64,000 bases of DNA from CAVSSX01 sp963730735. GTDB taxonomy: Bacteria > Actinomycetota > Acidimicrobiia > Acidimicrobiales > RAAP-2. Both the position numbers and the translations under genes were made by a program. Below, piece after piece: positions 63,330-64,000 of the stretch (its first letter is position 1; every line of letters starts with the position of its first letter). The stretch is from NCBI GenBank assembly GCA_963730735.1, contig CAVSSX010000007.1, positions 62,001-126,000 of the forward strand, given 5' to 3'. The notes under the pieces were generated by a model. That model was not told the origin of the DNA, did not search any database, and worked only from the letters and a program-made list of their open reading frames with translations.

Positions 63330-63358
63330 TTGCGGGTCAACCAAACGGTCGGTAGCGT
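63330..63358 (+). promoter_or_regulatory. Possible promoter of the aldo/keto reductase gene
   Basis: TTGCGG, a 17-bp spacer, then TAGCGT, about 109 bp before the ATG at 63467. Spacing and sequences fit relaxed actinobacterial housekeeping promoters. Confidence 0.35.
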
Positions 63359-63466
63359 CGGCCGGGTCCGCACCAGGGTGGGGGACGCCGTCTCGGAACG
63401 CTCGGATCGTGGCCAGGGTCGCGCCGGTTGGTGCTGCGACGGCACGCAGAGAGGGGACGCTCGACC

Positions 63467-64000
63467 ATGCAGTACCGCAACTTCGGGGGGACGGGGGTCA
63501 AGGTCTCGAACCTGTGCCTCGGGGCCATGATGTTCGGGGCGTTCGGCAACCCCGACCACGAGGACTCGATCCGCATCATCCACGCCGGTCTCGACGCCGG
63601 GATCAACTTCGTCGACACGGCCGACATGTACTCGGCCGGTGAGTCCGAGGAGATCGTGGGCAAGGCCCTGGCCGACCGGCGTGACGACGTGATCCTGGCC
63701 ACCAAGGTCTTCATGCCCATGAGCCGGGACCGCAACCACCGGGGGAACTCACGGCGTTGGATCATCCGCGAGTGCGAGGCCAGCCTGCGTCGCCTCCGGA
63801 CCGACTGGATCGACCTCTACCAGGTGCACCGGCCCGACGTGTACACCAACATCGACGAGACGCTGGGCGCCCTCTCGGACCTCGTGCACCAGGGCAAGGT
63901 CCGCTACCTCGGCTCCTCGACCTTCCCGCCCGAGCAGATCGTCGAGGCCCAGTGGACGGCCGAGCGGCGGAACCGGGAGCGCTTCGTGAGCGAGCAGCCG
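63467..64000 (+). CDS. Aldo/keto reductase, 3' truncated by the window end
   Basis: 178 residues of an NADP-dependent (beta/alpha)8 oxidoreductase are present. It starts MQYRNFGGTGVKVSNLCLGA, then MMFGAFGNPDHEDSIRIIHA, GINFVDTADMYSAGESEEIV (catalytic Asp and Tyr), DVILATKVFMPM (catalytic Lys), LRRLRTDWIDLYQVHRPD (catalytic His), and GKVRYLGSSTFPPEQIVEAQ. The sequence is of the AKR11/YajO-like general stress group. The cofactor-binding C-terminal third lies beyond the window. ATG 63467 follows GAGAGGGGA. Substrate unknown. Confidence 0.92.
   Translation, partial: MQYRNFGGTGVKVSNLCLGAMMFGAFGNPDHEDSIRIIHAGLDAGINFVDTADMYSAGESEEIVGKALADRRDDVILATKVFMPMSRDRNHRGNSRRWIIRECEASLRRLRTDWIDLYQVHRPDVYTNIDETLGALSDLVHQGKVRYLGSSTFPPEQIVEAQWTAERRNRERFVSEQP

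Overview
The window reads as two unrelated genomes joined at about position 5540. Bases 1 to ~5540 are moderate in GC and carry genes of a kind common in Planctomycetes: a large unrecognised protein, two tandem retropepsin-like aspartyl protease/PDZ proteins, and a redoxin/cytochrome-c protein. From ~5540 to the end the DNA is strongly GC-rich and looks like one actinobacterial chromosome, probably of the Acidimicrobiia type. Supporting markers are mycothiol synthesis (mshA), F420 synthesis (cofD), the rex-hemA pair, a tRNA without encoded CCA, a class E sortase with an LAxTG substrate, and EfeO/EfeB. The joint truncates a gene on each side, the redoxin gene and hemA, so a chimeric assembly is the simplest explanation.

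Layout of the actinobacterial part. 5.5-11.6 kb: housekeeping genes (hemA start, rex, SAM hydrolase, proC, YbjN protein, mshA, HTH regulator, superoxide dismutase). 11.6-17.8 kb: a DksA-like zinc-finger protein, a class V aminotransferase, a DNA-binding citrate synthase divergent from an ordinary citrate synthase, a phosphoesterase, tRNA-Lys and a methyltransferase. 18-25.2 kb: DJ-1/TetR pair, hypotheticals, and a two-component system flanked by two secreted-protein genes that share a 20-bp upstream box. 25.3-30.3 kb: EfeB, EfeO and a secreted phosphoesterase with beta-propeller-like repeats. 30.7-40.4 kb: MFS pump/TetR pair, small enzymes, a polytopic membrane protein, and two badly frameshifted enzymes. 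40.7-48.5 kb: a ~2200-residue repeat surface protein and its sortase. 48.5-51.8 kb: DUF427, DHFR-like, VOC and FAD oxidoreductase genes.

52-59.4 kb is the most unusual block. An operon with 4-bp overlaps encodes a receiver/nucleotidyl-cyclase fusion, an ABC ATPase and a ten-helix GAF histidine kinase. It diverges from a cyclic-nucleotide-binding protein followed 3 nt later by a metallo-beta-lactamase-fold hydrolase. Two response regulators lie convergently downstream of the kinase. Together these resemble a complete sense, synthesise, bind and possibly degrade second-messenger cassette. 59.5-64 kb holds cofD, an MFS pump, an HD-domain protein with an unrecognised partner, and a truncated aldo/keto reductase.

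Many genes are interrupted by single-base frame changes while their protein sequence continues in another frame. Most look like sequencing indels rather than decay, so the affected spans are given as whole genes with the shift noted.
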